NCBI GenBank assembly: GCA_013041585.1
Contig: JABEVM010000202.1
Coordinates: 1-12,385 of the forward strand
Source: Chlamydiota bacterium
GTDB lineage: Bacteria > Chlamydiota > Chlamydiia > Chlamydiales > Rhabdochlamydiaceae
Length of the DNA: 12,385 nt
Direction: 5' to 3'
The notes under the pieces are model-generated. The model was given only the letters and a program-made list of their open reading frames with translations. It had not been told where the DNA came from and ran no database searches. How positions within the stretch are numbered: the stretch's first letter is position 1; each line of letters opens with the position of its first letter. This document shows positions 1 to 6,345 of this stretch, piece after piece. The translations under genes were made by a program, and so were the position numbers.

Positions 1-111
1 ATCAATTGTTTTGCTGTGTTTTTATTAATTAAATTATTTATTATAATGTTTCTTTTTTAAAGAAATAAGAGTGTGTAAAAAATAAATTGAAAATGTATTG
101 CTGAGCAGCAA
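1..111. other. AT-rich non-coding flank downstream of the rhomboid-like gene
   Basis: This stretch is almost entirely A and T and contains no convincing gene. It includes a low-GC inverted repeat (TTTCTTT at 49-55, AAAGAAA at 59-65) and a TATAAT-like hexamer at 42-47. In DNA this AT-rich both occur easily by chance, so I assign no function. The small hairpin next to the gene end is listed separately. Confidence 0.5.
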
Positions 112-112
112 T
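97..112 (-). terminator. Possible intrinsic terminator of the rhomboid-like gene
   Basis: The sequence ATTGCTG (97-103), AG, CAGCAAT (106-112) is a perfect 7-base inverted repeat directly abutting the - strand stop codon at 112-114. Read on the - strand it is followed by an interrupted T-rich tract (about 96 down to 78). The stem is short, the loop very tight and the T-run broken, so this is a plausible but weak factor-independent terminator. Confidence 0.4.
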
Positions 113-1029
113 TAGATACTATTTTGTTTCTGCATTTTTCTAGAGATTTTCCAAAGACGCAGTCTTTCTCGGACGGTGAGGCTTTTTTTGCCTTTCAAAG
201 TAATTTTTGCCATAGCTGCATGGAAGAAGGCCTCATCGCTAATGATGGCTTTACCTGTCTTAAAGTCGTAAATCTTTGAGTTTGTAAGGGGTGCGCCTTT
301 TTCGAAGGTTTTTGAGAATTTGCCAAGAAAAAGGAGGGTTTTTTCTTCAAAGCCGTGAAGCTTAGCGAAAGGGGTTTTTTGCCTCCAAGAGAATAGACAG
401 TAGAAATAGGTGTATACGAGGGTTGCCACATAGGCTATGAGCTCAGAATAGGCCTGTTGGGTCAGGGCAAAAATAAGGTGCAGGAGAAAGGTCCAAAAAA
501 GTAGAGAGGTGAGCTTGATTGGGATAATAAAGAATAATTGAACTCGCATTTCTGGGTATAGAATGCACCAAGCGAATAGAATGCATCCTAACATGGCCCT
601 ATTTCCAAAGTATATGGGGGAGAAAGCGGTGGAGGAGCTATAGAAGGTAGCCAGCATGCAAAGCGACACAAAGAGGGCTGTCCCGAAATAAAGGATAAAG
701 AAATGTTTTAGTCCTTTTCTGGACACGATTGCGGAGCCGATTGCGGAGGTAAGGTACATCGAAATAATCATGGAGAAGATCCAACCCAGAGAAAAGCTTT
801 GGGCAGGTAGTAGGAATGCGCTAGTAAATATTTGCCAATACCAAGCATTTTCTATGGCGAGTTTGCTAAGACCAAAAAAATCATATAGGGTAGGGATGTG
901 CAAAACTTGCAGACAAAGCTCCCCAGTCATCACAGCTAGGATGTTTAGAGAGAGGATACCAATAAGAAAAATCTTAAAGAAATTTCTTTGAGCTGTAAAA
1001 AATCTTTGAAAAATCTGTGATTTCATCAT
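112..1029 (-). CDS. Rhomboid-fold membrane protein, probably catalytically inactive
   Basis: The 305-residue protein has about six hydrophobic segments (roughly residues 17-38, 80-100, 108-129, 142-158, 174-190 and 197-213) and a soluble C-terminal tail. Several stretches match the rhomboid family: YWQIFTSAFL (64-73) at the usual WQL-T--FLH position, a -G----R-GLKHFFILYF loop-helix after TM2, and YPEMRVQLFFIIPIK (158-172), which closely resembles the rhomboid segment after the active-site helix. The C-terminus (about 265-300, with KITLKGKKSLTVRERLRLWK) resembles the short tail domain that follows bacterial rhomboids (KIS--G--SLT-EER--L). The GxSG serine motif is replaced by FGNR (141-144), and TM6 (196-213) has no histidine. 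Active rhomboids are intramembrane serine proteases, so this copy is more likely a non-proteolytic pseudo-rhomboid. The start has two adjacent ATG codons and no clear Shine-Dalgarno. It is divergent from rpmE. Family assignment is fairly secure; the inactivity is inferred from my own alignment. Confidence 0.75.
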   Translation of the reverse strand: MMKSQIFQRFFTAQRNFFKIFLIGILSLNILAVMTGELCLQVLHIPTLYDFFGLSKLAIENAWYWQIFTSAFLLPAQSFSLGWIFSMIISMYLTSAIGSAIVSRKGLKHFFILYFGTALFVSLCMLATFYSSSTAFSPIYFGNRAMLGCILFAWCILYPEMRVQLFFIIPIKLTSLLFWTFLLHLIFALTQQAYSELIAYVATLVYTYFYCLFSWRQKTPFAKLHGFEEKTLLFLGKFSKTFEKGAPLTNSKIYDFKTGKAIISDEAFFHAAMAKITLKGKKSLTVRERLRLWKISRKMQKQNSI

Positions 1030-1087
1030 AACTTATATGGTAATTTGCCTTGGACCCCTCTATGATGGAGGAATTTTCGGATTTCCG

Positions 1088-1130
1088 CAAGGGTTTCTTT
1101 ATGCATTTCTTTAGAAAAACCCTTGTTTTT
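1088..1130 (+). terminator. Inverted repeat with T-run upstream of rpmE
   Basis: CAAGGGTTT (1088-1096) and AAACCCTTG (1117-1125) form a perfect 9-base inverted repeat separated by 20 bases, followed at once by TTTTT (1126-1130). In orientation it resembles a + strand intrinsic terminator, although the loop is long. No + strand gene lies upstream in this window. It could block antisense read-through from the rhomboid-like region, or act as a leader structure if an upstream promoter exists. Confidence 0.4.
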
Positions 1131-1145
1131 AATGAGTAAATGAAC

Positions 1146-1173
1146 TTTACTTTTATACTTAAAGACTTAATCT
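1146..1173 (+). promoter_or_regulatory. Candidate promoter of the rpmE-metG gene cluster
   Basis: TTTACT (1146-1151) and TAATCT (1168-1173), 16 bases apart, are a reasonable -35/-10 pair for the main sigma factor. A second -10-like hexamer, TATACT, lies at 1154-1159 but has no good partner upstream. The pair sits 23 bases before the rpmE start and downstream of the inverted repeat at 1088-1130. The region is AT-rich, so motif matching alone is weak support. Confidence 0.3.
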
Positions 1174-1185
1174 AAATGTATTTTT

Positions 1186-1191
1186 AAGGAG
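1186..1191 (+). promoter_or_regulatory. Shine-Dalgarno sequence of rpmE
   Basis: AAGGAG lies 5 bases before the ATG at 1197 and fixes the rpmE start. It is one of only three canonical Shine-Dalgarno sites in the + strand cluster, all before ribosomal protein genes. Confidence 0.75.
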
Positions 1192-1196
1192 CTATC

Positions 1197-1508
1197 ATGA
1201 AAAAACAAGGACATCCGGCCTACCAAGAAATTCTCTTTGTTGATTCTTCTACAGGATTTAAATTTGTATGCGGAAGTACAATGCAGCCTAAAGAGAAAGA
1301 AACTTTTGAGGGAAAAGAATACCCAGTATGCAAAGTTTCTGTATCATCAGCATCTCACCCATTCTTTACAAAAAGTGATAAACTTGTTGACTCTGAAGGT
1401 CGTGTTGATAAATTCAAAAAACGTTATGTTGCAAAAAATGCGCAAATGGCTGTGAAAAAAGCAGAGCCAGTTGCACCTGCAAAAGCTGTAAAAAAGACAA
1501 AGAAGTAA
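1197..1508 (+). CDS. rpmE: 50S ribosomal protein L31 type B
   Basis: This is a 103-residue structural protein of the large ribosomal subunit. The family pattern is clear: HPAYQEILFVDSSTGFKFVCGST near the N-terminus (residues 6-28), EYPVCKVSVSSASHPFFT (41-58) and EGRVDKFKKRY (67-77). The protein has only two cysteines (25 and 45), not the four-cysteine zinc site of type A L31, so it belongs to the zinc-independent form (often called RpmE2 or type B). Residues 78-103 are a lysine/alanine-rich basic extension beyond the conserved domain, similar to what I recall for Chlamydia L31. It is the first gene of the cluster, with a strong Shine-Dalgarno 5 bases upstream, and its stop is 3 bases before prfA. 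Ribosomal identity is very secure; the symbol could also be given as rpmE2. Confidence 0.95.
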   Translation: MKKQGHPAYQEILFVDSSTGFKFVCGSTMQPKEKETFEGKEYPVCKVSVSSASHPFFTKSDKLVDSEGRVDKFKKRYVAKNAQMAVKKAEPVAPAKAVKKTKK

Positions 1509-1511
1509 TCA

Positions 1512-2588
1512 ATGGAAGATAGGATACGCAAGCTCATCTCACGTTTTGAAGAGGTGGAAGAGCTTTTAGGAAGACCAGATGTGCTTGCGGATCAAAAGCA
1601 ATATCGCTCTCTAACTCAAGAGCACGCCAACCTTTCTGAAATTAAAGAAATGTGGCAAGCTTATCAAAGTATCAAGACCAGATTAAAAGAAAATCAAGCT
1701 TTAGCTGCGGACGAAACGGATCCTGCCTTTTTGCAAGTCATTCGGGAAGATATCGCTCAGTTAGAAGGAGATCTTCAAACTACACAAAAAGCACTAGAAA
1801 CACTTTTAGTTCCCCCCGATCCAAGAGATAGCAGGGGACTGATTTTAGAGCTTCGCGCAGGTACTGGCGGCGACGAAGCTGCTATTTTTGTCGGCGACTG
1901 CGTTCGTATGTATAAATGTTATGCAGACAAAAAGGGATGGAAGTATGAGCTTTTATCCTGCGCTGAATCAGAGCTTGGTGGCTTTCGTGAATACGTAATG
2001 GGTCTTACAGGTCCTAATGTTTACAGGCTCATGCAATATGAGGCTGGAACCCATCGTGTTCAAAGAGTTCCAGATACTGAAACGCAAGGACGTGTTCACA
2101 CATCAGCAATTACTGTAGCAGTTCTCTTAGAGCCTGATGAAAATGAAAAGGTCGTGTTAGACGAAAGAGATCTTAAAATCGATACATATCGAGCTTCAGG
2201 GGCGGGTGGTCAGCACGTTAACACTACAGACTCCGCTGTTCGAATTACCCACATTCCAACAGGTACTGTCGTCTATTGTCAAGAAGAGCGTAGCCAGCAT
2301 AAGAACAAAGATAAAGCAATGAGACTCCTCGTTGCTAAGATTTCTGAAGAAAAAATTCGTAAGCAGCAAGAAGAAATTGCGAGTTTACGATCTTCTCAAG
2401 TAGGTTCTGGTGATCGCTCAGAAAGAATCCGGACATATAACTTCCCTCAAAATCGCGTGACAGACCATCGCATTAATTTAACCCTTTATAAATTAGATCA
2501 ATTTATGGAAGGGGAATTAGAAGAGATGACACAATCTCTTGTAGCCCACTTCTATCAGGAAAAGCTTCAAGGATCTACCCTCGAATGA
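1512..2588 (+). CDS. prfA: Peptide chain release factor 1 (RF1)
   Basis: The 358-residue protein is the usual length for RF1, the class I factor that ends translation at UAA and UAG. The N-terminal helical domain (about 1-100) is followed by the conserved core with LRAGTGGDEAA (114-124) and GGFREYVMGL (156-165). Codon recognition is indicated by the PxT-type motif Pro187-Asp188-Thr189 within HRVQRVPDTETQGRVHTSA, which marks RF1 as distinct from the SPF motif of RF2. The catalytic loop ASGAGGQHVNTTDSAVR (228-244) carries the GGQ tripeptide at 232-234 that enters the peptidyl transferase centre. The start ATG lies 3 bases after the rpmE stop, with only a weak purine tract in the rpmE tail, so translation is probably coupled. 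The stop overlaps the start of prmC, whose product methylates this GGQ glutamine. Confidence 0.97.
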   Translation: MEDRIRKLISRFEEVEELLGRPDVLADQKQYRSLTQEHANLSEIKEMWQAYQSIKTRLKENQALAADETDPAFLQVIREDIAQLEGDLQTTQKALETLLVPPDPRDSRGLILELRAGTGGDEAAIFVGDCVRMYKCYADKKGWKYELLSCAESELGGFREYVMGLTGPNVYRLMQYEAGTHRVQRVPDTETQGRVHTSAITVAVLLEPDENEKVVLDERDLKIDTYRASGAGGQHVNTTDSAVRITHIPTGTVVYCQEERSQHKNKDKAMRLLVAKISEEKIRKQQEEIASLRSSQVGSGDRSERIRTYNFPQNRVTDHRINLTLYKLDQFMEGELEEMTQSLVAHFYQEKLQGSTLE

Positions 2589-3433
2589 AGACCATCCAAG
2601 AAATTATACAACTCACAACGAGCTATTTACAAGAAAAGGGCATTCCCAAACCTCGTCGAGATGCGGAAGAGATGGTGGCTTTTGCTTTGGGAAAAAAGCG
2701 AATTGATCTCTATGTAGAATTTGATCGTCCGGTACAGGAAGAGGAGCTGCAAAAGATTCGTGAATTCATGAAAAGACGAAGTAAACACGAACCTTTAGAA
2801 TATATCTTTGGGAAAGTGGAGTTTTTTGGATGCATGCTCCACATCACACCAGATGTTTTAATTCCGAGACAAGAAACAGAGGTTTTACTCTATTTTGCAA
2901 GCAAGATACTTGAAAAAATGGATCTACAGGGAAAGAAGGCTTGGGACGTATGCTGTGGAGCGGGCTGTATAGGTCTTTCTATAAAGAAAAAATTTCCTAT
3001 GTTAGAGGTAAGTCTTTCTGATCTTTCTATCCCGGCTTTGGAAATAGCTAAGAAAAACGCTATAGAAAATCAAGTGGATGTAGAATTTTTACAAGGGGAT
3101 TTATTGAGTCCTTTTCTAGGAAAAAAAGTTGATATCTTCTTTTGTAATCCTCCTTATGTGTCATCGTCTGAGTACGCGGCATTAGATCCTGGAGTCAAGA
3201 ACTACGAGCCAAAGCATGCCATAGTTGGGGGAGACTCTGGACTTGCGTTTTATGAAAGGCTTGCTATAGAGCTTCCTCTGTATTTGAATCCTGGCGCCAA
3301 AATATTTTTTGAAATCGGAAAAGATCAGGGAAAATCTATCATAGAAATTTTTTCATCTCCCTTTTGGAAAACGAAAGTGGTTGAAAAAGATTGGTCAGGG
3401 CATGATAGATTCTTTTTCCTTGAAATTGAATGA
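2585..3433 (+). CDS. prmC: Release factor glutamine N5-methyltransferase
   Basis: PrmC (formerly HemK) transfers a methyl group from S-adenosylmethionine to the glutamine of the GGQ motif in RF1 and RF2. The 282-residue protein has the expected arrangement: an N-terminal helical substrate-binding domain (about 1-85, with PRRDAEEMVAFALGK), the linker IPRQETEVL (93-101), and a class I methyltransferase domain with motif I DVCCGAGCIGLSI (121-133; the usual DLGTGSG is here DVCCGAG). The NPPY signature at residues 188-191 marks amide-nitrogen methylation. A conserved G-DSGL (215-220) and FFEIGKDQG (241-249) follow. The ATGA overlap with prfA places enzyme and substrate in one coupled unit. A possible AAGGA at 2569-2573 is 11 bases from the start, further than ideal. 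Family assignment is very secure. Confidence 0.96.
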   Translation: MKTIQEIIQLTTSYLQEKGIPKPRRDAEEMVAFALGKKRIDLYVEFDRPVQEEELQKIREFMKRRSKHEPLEYIFGKVEFFGCMLHITPDVLIPRQETEVLLYFASKILEKMDLQGKKAWDVCCGAGCIGLSIKKKFPMLEVSLSDLSIPALEIAKKNAIENQVDVEFLQGDLLSPFLGKKVDIFFCNPPYVSSSEYAALDPGVKNYEPKHAIVGGDSGLAFYERLAIELPLYLNPGAKIFFEIGKDQGKSIIEIFSSPFWKTKVVEKDWSGHDRFFFLEIE

Positions 3434-3464
3434 CTTCCTGGTTTATCCTATCTTCGATCTTAAG

Positions 3465-3474
3465 AGTTCGAACT
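3465..3474. repeat. Perfect 10-base palindrome in the prmC-ffh gap
   Basis: AGTTCGAACT is a perfect palindrome in the 50-base gap between prmC and ffh, flanked by CTTAAG-like and CTTGAG half-sites that partly extend the symmetry. It ends 9 bases before the ffh ATG. It could be an operator or a small RNA hairpin over the ffh ribosome-binding region. A palindrome this short may also occur by chance. Confidence 0.35.
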
Positions 3475-3483
3475 TGAGAAACT

Positions 3484-4824
3484 ATGCTTGGTGTTGTTAC
3501 AGAGAAATTTAAGGATTTATTTGCTAGTTTAGCAGGTAAAAAAACGCTGACAGAAGACAATCTGACAGATGCGGTTCGCGATGTTCGTTTGGCTCTTTTG
3601 GAAGCTGACGTAAACTACTCAGTAGCAAGTAATTTCGTTAAGAGAGTGAAGGAAAAGGTTCTGGGTGAGAAAGTCCTCTCTTCAGTAACCCCATCGCAAC
3701 AATTTACTAAAATCGTCCATGATGAGCTCGTAGCTCTTATGGGCTTTGAAGAAGCTGTCCTGCAGCTCCACGGTAGCCCGTCGGTTATTTTACTCTGTGG
3801 ATTGCAAGGATCAGGAAAGACGACGCACTGTGCGAAACTCGCTGCTTTTTTGAAGCGAAAAGGGTATAATAAGAAACCTTTACTTGCAGCTTGCGATTTG
3901 CAAAGACCTGCTGCAATTGAGCAGCTAAAAAAATTGGGGATGCAGGCAGAAGTTCCTGTTTTCTCTCTAGATGGTGTTACAGATCCTGTAAAAGTGGCAA
4001 AAGCGGCTTTAGAAAAGGCTAGATTAGAAGGATTTGATGTTCTCATTCTAGATACAGCAGGAAGATTGCATGTAGACGAGAGTCTCATGGAAGAATTGGA
4101 AAAGATTAAAGCTGTAACAGAGCCACAAGAGATTCTCTTTGTAGCGAGCGCCAATACAGGACAAGACGCAACGAAGATTGCTTTAGAGTTTGATAAGAGA
4201 ATTTCGATCACGGGCACGATCATCACAATGCTTGATGGAAATGCGAGAGCGGGAGCTGCGATTTCAATTCGAGAAATCACCGGTAAACCTTTAAAATTTG
4301 AAGGTGTCGGAGAAAAGCTTGCCGATTTGCAAGTGTTCCATCCACGTTCGATGGCAGATCGAATTCTGGGAATGGGAGACATCATCAACCTTGTTAAAAA
4401 GGCTGAAGAGCATATTGATGAAAAAGAGACGCAGGAACTGGAAAAGAAGCTGAGAAAAGCCTCTTTTACCTATGAAGATTATTTGCGTCAGATGTCGATG
4501 TTAAAGAAGATGGGCTCTTTTAAAAGCATATTCAAAATGATTCCCGGATTTTCTGAATTGCCCGATTTAGAAGGTTCGGAAAAAGAACTAAAGAAAATTG
4601 AAGCGATGATTTTATCGATGACCGCTTCAGAAAGAGAAGAGAGAGTTGAGTTAATTCCTAGCCGTAGAAACCGGGTTGCTAAAGGCAGTGGAACAACGAT
4701 TGATGATGTAAACCGCATGGTAAAAAATTTCAAAAGATTAAAACAGTTTTTTAAAGATATGCCAGCCTTCAAACAACAGTTTATGAAAGAAGGCAAGAAA
4801 AAGGAGAACATGACATGGCGTTAA
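3484..4824 (+). CDS. ffh: Signal recognition particle GTPase Ffh (SRP54)
   Basis: Ffh binds signal sequences on nascent membrane and exported proteins, associates with SRP RNA (4.5S type) and delivers ribosomes to FtsY at the membrane. The 446-residue protein shows the N domain (about 1-95, with VRLALLEADVNY at 34-45), the G domain with P-loop GLQGSGKTT (106-114), DLQRPAAIEQL (138-148) and DTAGR (190-194), and GMGDI (296-300) before the M domain. The methionine-rich M domain has FTYEDYLRQMSMLKKMGS (328-345) and the RNA-binding segment RNRVAKGSGT (395-404). The guanine-specificity motif, normally TKxD, reads Thr248-Met249-Leu250-Asp251 here; the codons are unambiguous. The last 10 bases overlap rpsP. 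Start choice rests on the typical N-terminus MLGVVTEKFKDLFASLAGK and a weak GAG at 3476-3478. Confidence 0.97.
   Translation: MLGVVTEKFKDLFASLAGKKTLTEDNLTDAVRDVRLALLEADVNYSVASNFVKRVKEKVLGEKVLSSVTPSQQFTKIVHDELVALMGFEEAVLQLHGSPSVILLCGLQGSGKTTHCAKLAAFLKRKGYNKKPLLAACDLQRPAAIEQLKKLGMQAEVPVFSLDGVTDPVKVAKAALEKARLEGFDVLILDTAGRLHVDESLMEELEKIKAVTEPQEILFVASANTGQDATKIALEFDKRISITGTIITMLDGNARAGAAISIREITGKPLKFEGVGEKLADLQVFHPRSMADRILGMGDIINLVKKAEEHIDEKETQELEKKLRKASFTYEDYLRQMSMLKKMGSFKSIFKMIPGFSELPDLEGSEKELKKIEAMILSMTASEREERVELIPSRRNRVAKGSGTTIDDVNRMVKNFKRLKQFFKDMPAFKQQFMKEGKKKENMTWR
4801..4806 (+). promoter_or_regulatory. Shine-Dalgarno sequence of rpsP inside ffh
   Basis: AAGGAG lies 8 bases before the rpsP ATG at 4815, within the last codons of ffh. 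It supports the overlapping start. Confidence 0.7.
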
Positions 4825-5228
4825 AAATACGTTTACGACAACAGGGTCGCAATAATTATCAAACATACCGTTTGGTAGTTGCCGATTCAAGATATCCTCG
4901 TGATGGAAAATACTTGGAAATGCTCGGATGGTATAATCCTGGACTAAAAGAAGGGAATGTATCTGTCAACGCAGAAAGAGTAAGTCATTGGGTGAAGCTC
5001 GGTGCGGTTCTTTCTGAAAGAGTGAAATCGCTTCTTGCAAAATCAGCGCCTTCTGTGCTTCAAGAATTGAACGCAAGAGCGCTTGCGAAAAAACAGAAAG
5101 TAGCAAGCAAGCCTAAAAAACAAGTAGTTGCAAAAACGAAAGAAGCTAGCAAGCCTAAAGCTGCAGATGCGAAACCGAAAGCTGCGGCGAAGCCTAGAGC
5201 TCCGCGTAAGCCTAAGGTGGCAGAGTAG
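4815..5228 (+). CDS. rpsP: 30S ribosomal protein S16 with basic C-terminal tail
   Basis: This small-subunit protein binds 16S rRNA during early 30S assembly. The conserved S16 domain occupies about residues 1-82: MALKIRLRQQGRNNYQTYRL (1-20), VVADSRYPRDGKYLEMLGWYNP (21-42) and a segment ending in KLGAVLSERVKSLL (61-74). Typical S16 proteins are about 80-90 residues, whereas this one has 137. Residues 89-137 form a low-complexity Lys/Ala/Pro tail with recurring short units (ASKPK at 97-101 and 111-115, AKPKAA at 119-124, then KPR and KPK variants). The tail is likely disordered and strongly basic, suited to non-specific RNA contact, though its function is not known to me. The start overlaps the end of ffh by 10 bases and has a good AAGGAG. 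trmD follows after 14 bases, a common bacterial arrangement. Confidence 0.96.
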   Translation: MALKIRLRQQGRNNYQTYRLVVADSRYPRDGKYLEMLGWYNPGLKEGNVSVNAERVSHWVKLGAVLSERVKSLLAKSAPSVLQELNARALAKKQKVASKPKKQVVAKTKEASKPKAADAKPKAAAKPRAPRKPKVAE

Positions 5229-5242
5229 TCATTTGTAAACAT

Positions 5243-5929
5243 ATGAAGTTTGATATTTTGTCACTTTTCCCTGAATACTTTGCAGGACCTCTCGATGTAA
5301 GCATTGTGAAAAGGGCGAGGGAAAATGGACTTATCGACATCAGTTTAACAAATATAAGAGACTTTGCTGAAGGAAAACATAAGAAAGTAGACGATAAGCC
5401 TTTTGGAGGCGGACCCGGGATGGTTTTAATGCCTGAGCCGGTGTCTAAAGCGATTAAGAGCGTAAGAAAGGAAAATTCCTATGTAGTGTATTTATCACCA
5501 CAAGGAAATGTTCTTACTGCGGCCAAATGTTTAGAATTATCTCGCCATGAACACGTAGTCTTACTATGTGGGCATTATGAAGGTGTAGATGACAGAGTCG
5601 TACAAAGCCATGTCGATGAAGAAATAAGCATAGGTGATTACGTTCTTACGAATGGATGCATAGCAGCTATCGTTTTACTAGATGCGGTAATTCGTTTTAT
5701 TCCTGGTGTGATAGGTAATGAACAGGGAGTGCTCCAAGATTCTTTTCAAAATGGGATCTTCGAAGCGCCTCAGTATACAAAACCTGATGATTTTGAAGGC
5801 ATGCGAGTGCCGCAGGTACTTAAAACAGGAAATCATGCCCTGATAAAAAAGTGGCGAGAAGAAGAAGCTTTAAAAAAAACTTGTAGAGTGCGTCGAGATC
5901 TTGTCGACGATCAAAGGAGAAACCAATGA
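5243..5929 (+). CDS. trmD: tRNA (guanine-37-N1)-methyltransferase
   Basis: TrmD makes m1G37 next to the anticodon and so prevents +1 frameshifting. It uses S-adenosylmethionine bound in a trefoil-knot fold. The 228-residue protein starts with the usual MKFDILSLFPEYF (1-13) and contains VDDKPFGGGPGMVLMPEP (49-66), SPQG (85-88), LLCGHYEGVDDR (107-118), SIGDYVLTNG (129-138), RFIPGVIGN (151-159) and DSFQNGIFEAPQYTKP (166-181), whose Asp166 corresponds to the catalytic general base. Two positions differ from the common bacterial sequence: His111 where CGRYEG usually has Arg, and Cys139 where GGE is usual. I recall similar residues in Chlamydia TrmD, so these are probably lineage features. No Shine-Dalgarno is obvious in the 14-base gap after rpsP. 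The stop overlaps the rplS start as ATGA. Confidence 0.96.
   Translation: MKFDILSLFPEYFAGPLDVSIVKRARENGLIDISLTNIRDFAEGKHKKVDDKPFGGGPGMVLMPEPVSKAIKSVRKENSYVVYLSPQGNVLTAAKCLELSRHEHVVLLCGHYEGVDDRVVQSHVDEEISIGDYVLTNGCIAAIVLLDAVIRFIPGVIGNEQGVLQDSFQNGIFEAPQYTKPDDFEGMRVPQVLKTGNHALIKKWREEEALKKTCRVRRDLVDDQRRNQ
5913..5919 (+). promoter_or_regulatory. Shine-Dalgarno sequence of rplS inside trmD
   Basis: AAAGGAG sits 6 bases before the rplS ATG at 5926, within the final codons of trmD. Together with the ATGA overlap it firmly sets the start. Confidence 0.75.
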
Positions 5930-6345
5930 ATTCATGTGAACTGATGCAGCAGTTAGAAGAGACTATGCTGAAAAAAGATATCCCTTCGTTTAAGGTAGGA
6001 GATACATTAAATATTCATTTGCGCATTGTTGAAGCGGAAGGAAAAGAGCGTATTCAGGTGTTTGCAGGAACAGTCATAGCACGAAAAGGAAGTGGCGTTT
6101 CTGAAACAGTTACACTGTACCGCGTTTCTTACGGCGCTGGAATCGAAAGAGTCTTTGTGCTCCATAGCCCAAAGATTTCTAAAATTGAAGTTGCAAGATG
6201 CGGAAAGGTGAGAAAAGCTAAGCTTTATTATTTACGTGGAGTTACAGGTAAAGCGTCTAAAGTTAAAGAACTATTAGTTGGTAAAAAAGCTAAGGTTCCA
6301 GTTGCTGGCAACGATGTAACAACACAAAATGAACCAGCTTCATAG
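5926..6345 (+). CDS. rplS: 50S ribosomal protein L19
   Basis: L19 sits at the interface of the 30S and 50S subunits. The 139-residue protein matches the family throughout its core: PSFKVGDTLNIHLRIVEAEG (20-39), KERIQVFAGTVIARKGSG (40-57), YRVSYGAGIERVFVLHSP (65-82) and KIEVARCGKVRKAKLYYLR (86-104). The C-terminal 30 residues or so are a less conserved tail with a Val/Lys-rich part and a polar end. The gene overlaps trmD by 4 bases and rnhB by 17 bases. The rpsP-trmD-rplS order is widespread in bacteria, though rimM, which often lies between rpsP and trmD, is absent here. Confidence 0.97.
   Translation: MNSCELMQQLEETMLKKDIPSFKVGDTLNIHLRIVEAEGKERIQVFAGTVIARKGSGVSETVTLYRVSYGAGIERVFVLHSPKISKIEVARCGKVRKAKLYYLRGVTGKASKVKELLVGKKAKVPVAGNDVTTQNEPAS

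Noticed and set aside
42..47. TATAAT hexamer in the AT-rich left flank
   Set aside because: There is no matching -35 and no + strand gene downstream; such hexamers are expected by chance in nearly pure A/T DNA.
770..991. + strand open frame of 73 codons within the rhomboid-like gene
   Set aside because: It is antisense to a convincing membrane protein gene, with no ribosome-binding site or family resemblance.
3615..4388. Long open frame of 257 codons on the - strand inside ffh
   Set aside because: It is fully antisense to a well-conserved GTPase domain, its translation resembles no family and is serine-rich as expected from the reverse of a coding frame, and it has no context of its own.
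5060..5242. - strand open frame of 60 codons, alanine- and phenylalanine-rich, opposite the S16 tail
   Set aside because: It is a by-product of the Lys/Ala/Pro codon repeats read in reverse and not an independent gene.
5243..5929. Unusual His111 and Cys139 in TrmD as signs of an inactive enzyme
   Set aside because: The catalytic Asp166, knot motifs and length are intact, and I recall the same residues in other chlamydial TrmD proteins, so lineage variation is the simpler reading.
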